Source: Prevotella sp. CAG:891
GTDB taxonomy: Bacteria; Bacteroidota; Bacteroidia; Bacteroidales; Bacteroidaceae
Length of the DNA stretch: 7,748 nt
Reading direction: 5' to 3'
Assembly (NCBI GenBank): GCA_000437675.1
Contig: FR901672.1
Coordinates: forward strand, 1-7,748
Part shown: positions 7,117-7,748 of the stretch, in pieces
How the letters are laid out: every line of letters begins with the position of its first letter
Numbering within the stretch: the first letter of the stretch is position 1
The notes under the pieces: generated by a model
The model's database searches: none
What the model was told of the DNA's origin: nothing
What the model saw: only the letters and a program-made list of their open reading frames with translations
Position numbers and translations under genes: made by a program

Positions 7117-7578
7117 ATGCGACATTTATTCATTCTGCTCCTATGCCTTGCAACATTCGCCAGCTGCCGGCACCAGCCAAGTGCCTTTGCCTACCGATCG
7201 ACTTCGGTCGACGGATGGGAACCGGGCGACACGTTGCACTTCCACATTGATTCCATACAGGAAAGCGGAAACTATATGCTCACTTTGGGCATCCGAACTT
7301 CGGCCTCAACGCCCTACCCTTTTCAAACTTTATGGTTGGTCGTTCAGCAAAAGTGGTATAACCCCGACACCCTACGCATCGACACCGTCGAATGCCGCCT
7401 TACCGACGAAAAGGGCGACATTGCCGGTCATGGCGTGAGCTTATACCAATTCACGCAACCTTTCCTCACGCAACATCTCCAAGCCGGTTCGTCAGCCGAC
7501 TTCAGCATCATTCACATCATGCGTCGCGAAATGTTGCCTGGAATTTCAAGTGTTGGCATCAAGCTCCAACGACAATAA
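7117..7578 (+). CDS. gldH: GldH-like gliding motility lipoprotein
   Basis: This encodes a 153-residue exported lipoprotein resembling GldH, a Bacteroidota protein first found as required for gliding in Flavobacterium and present in many non-gliding Bacteroidales, where its role is unknown. The signal peptide is short, with the lipobox FASC and lipidated Cys17. The mature part shows family-typical elements: a conserved Trp-Glu-Pro-Gly-Asp near 34-38, then YMLTLGIRTSASTPYPFQTLWLVV (split across 53-76), DT around 84-90, and LTDEKGDIAGHG (95-106). The length agrees with known GldH proteins of about 150-165 residues. The ATG lies only 2 nt after the ricT stop, so translation is probably coupled. 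No other gld or type IX secretion gene is in the window, so motility should not be inferred from this gene alone. Confidence 0.88.
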   Translation: MRHLFILLLCLATFASCRHQPSAFAYRSTSVDGWEPGDTLHFHIDSIQESGNYMLTLGIRTSASTPYPFQTLWLVVQQKWYNPDTLRIDTVECRLTDEKGDIAGHGVSLYQFTQPFLTQHLQAGSSADFSIIHIMRREMLPGISSVGIKLQRQ

Positions 7579-7597
7579 CCCACACAACCCATTTTCT

Positions 7598-7631
7598 CGC
7601 CCGGTTCTGCCTTCACAAGCTGAACCGGGCG
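7598..7631 (+). terminator. Hairpin terminator candidate after gldH
   Basis: CGCCCGGTTC at 7598-7607 pairs perfectly with GAACCGGGCG at 7622-7631. A T-T mismatch and two further G-C pairs extend the stem to an 8-nt loop. It lies 19 nt after the gldH stop, a normal place for the end of the holB-ricT-gldH transcript. The following bases (TATGCTTTACG) are only weakly T-rich, so the stem is certain as sequence but termination is likely rather than proven. Confidence 0.6.
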
Positions 7632-7671
7632 TATGCTTTACGCCACAATTCAAAATGCCGGCTGTTTCGAT

Positions 7672-7748
7672 CCATCAGAAATAGCGTACAACAATCACGC
7701 CAACTTCAATGTGTTTCAGACAGGCCTACCTGCCCTACTTTCTGTTGT
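7672..7748. repeat. Right copy of window-terminal inverted repeat
   Basis: This is the inverted partner of bases 1-78. The outer 40 bases (7709-7748) match with one difference, and weaker similarity reaches 7672. The hairpin AGACAGGCCTACCTGCCC at 7718-7735 is kept; the single outer base change turns an A-T pair into a G-U pair. Read on the + strand, the hairpin is followed by T-rich TACTTTCTGTTGT, so it could also act as a second, outward-facing terminator. The 7632-7671 stretch between it and the gldH hairpin holds nothing I can identify. Confidence 0.8.

Noticed and set aside
6556..7125. Long open frame on the - strand with repeated Arg/Ser/Leu/Cys segments
   Set aside because: It is the antisense reading of the ricT tandem repeat; low-complexity repeats lacking stop codons keep the opposite frames open. 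No domain or start signal is seen.
6849..7250. + strand frame spanning the end of ricT and start of gldH
   Set aside because: An out-of-frame reading of the repeat giving an Ala/Asn/Thr/Ser-rich product; the in-frame genes on both sides are clear.
1..7748. Composite transposon or integrative element bounded by the terminal repeats
   Set aside because: No transposase, integrase or target-site duplication is visible, and the enclosed genes are core chromosomal genes in a conserved order.

Overview
The window looks like a stretch of Bacteroidota chromosome, most likely Bacteroidales and possibly Prevotella-like. The grounds are a GldH-type lipoprotein, a Bacteroidota-style DNA polymerase III delta' subunit, SPI and SPII export signals typical of the phylum, starts without clear Shine-Dalgarno sequences, and a TAnnTTTG-type promoter -7 box just downstream of the S41 peptidase gene. 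The genus is inference, since no rRNA or other marker is present. All seven genes I accept are on the + strand and intact. They are core-type genes, and I see no transposase, integrase, toxin, defence gene or CRISPR array.

Layout. Positions 1-284 are non-coding: an imperfect repeat of about 78 bp, then a possible promoter. A MepA-like MATE multidrug transporter (285-1664) comes next, then a cytidylate-kinase-like P-loop protein (1743-2369) and a small secreted protein of unknown function (2432-3088). A 173-bp gap holds two inverted repeats and a weak promoter. Then comes an S41-family peptidase lipoprotein (3262-4338). A second promoter region (around 4354) leads into a tight three-gene unit: holB (4495-5628), ricT (5639-7114) and gldH (7117-7578). 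The last 170 bp contain a strong hairpin and the second copy of the terminal repeat, in opposite orientation.

How the genes fit together. The holB-ricT-gldH unit has gaps of only 10 and 2 nt and is almost certainly co-transcribed. The holB-ricT pairing is also known from Bacillus subtilis (holB-yaaT), so it is an old linkage between replication and RNA-processing functions. GldH adds an envelope lipoprotein. The upstream genes look like separate housekeeping or envelope genes that may share a transcript as far as 3088.

Most notable points. (1) The two ends of the window carry the same sequence in inverted orientation: 39 of 40 outermost bases match, and weaker similarity extends to about 78 bp. 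They bracket ordinary chromosomal genes, so this is more likely two copies of a dispersed repeat, perhaps where an assembly broke or a segment could invert, than a transposon. (2) RicT has an unusual Arg-rich C-terminal tail built from a 21-bp (seven-residue) tandem repeat whose copies have diverged almost only at synonymous sites. I do not see convincing evidence of a wholly new multi-gene system.
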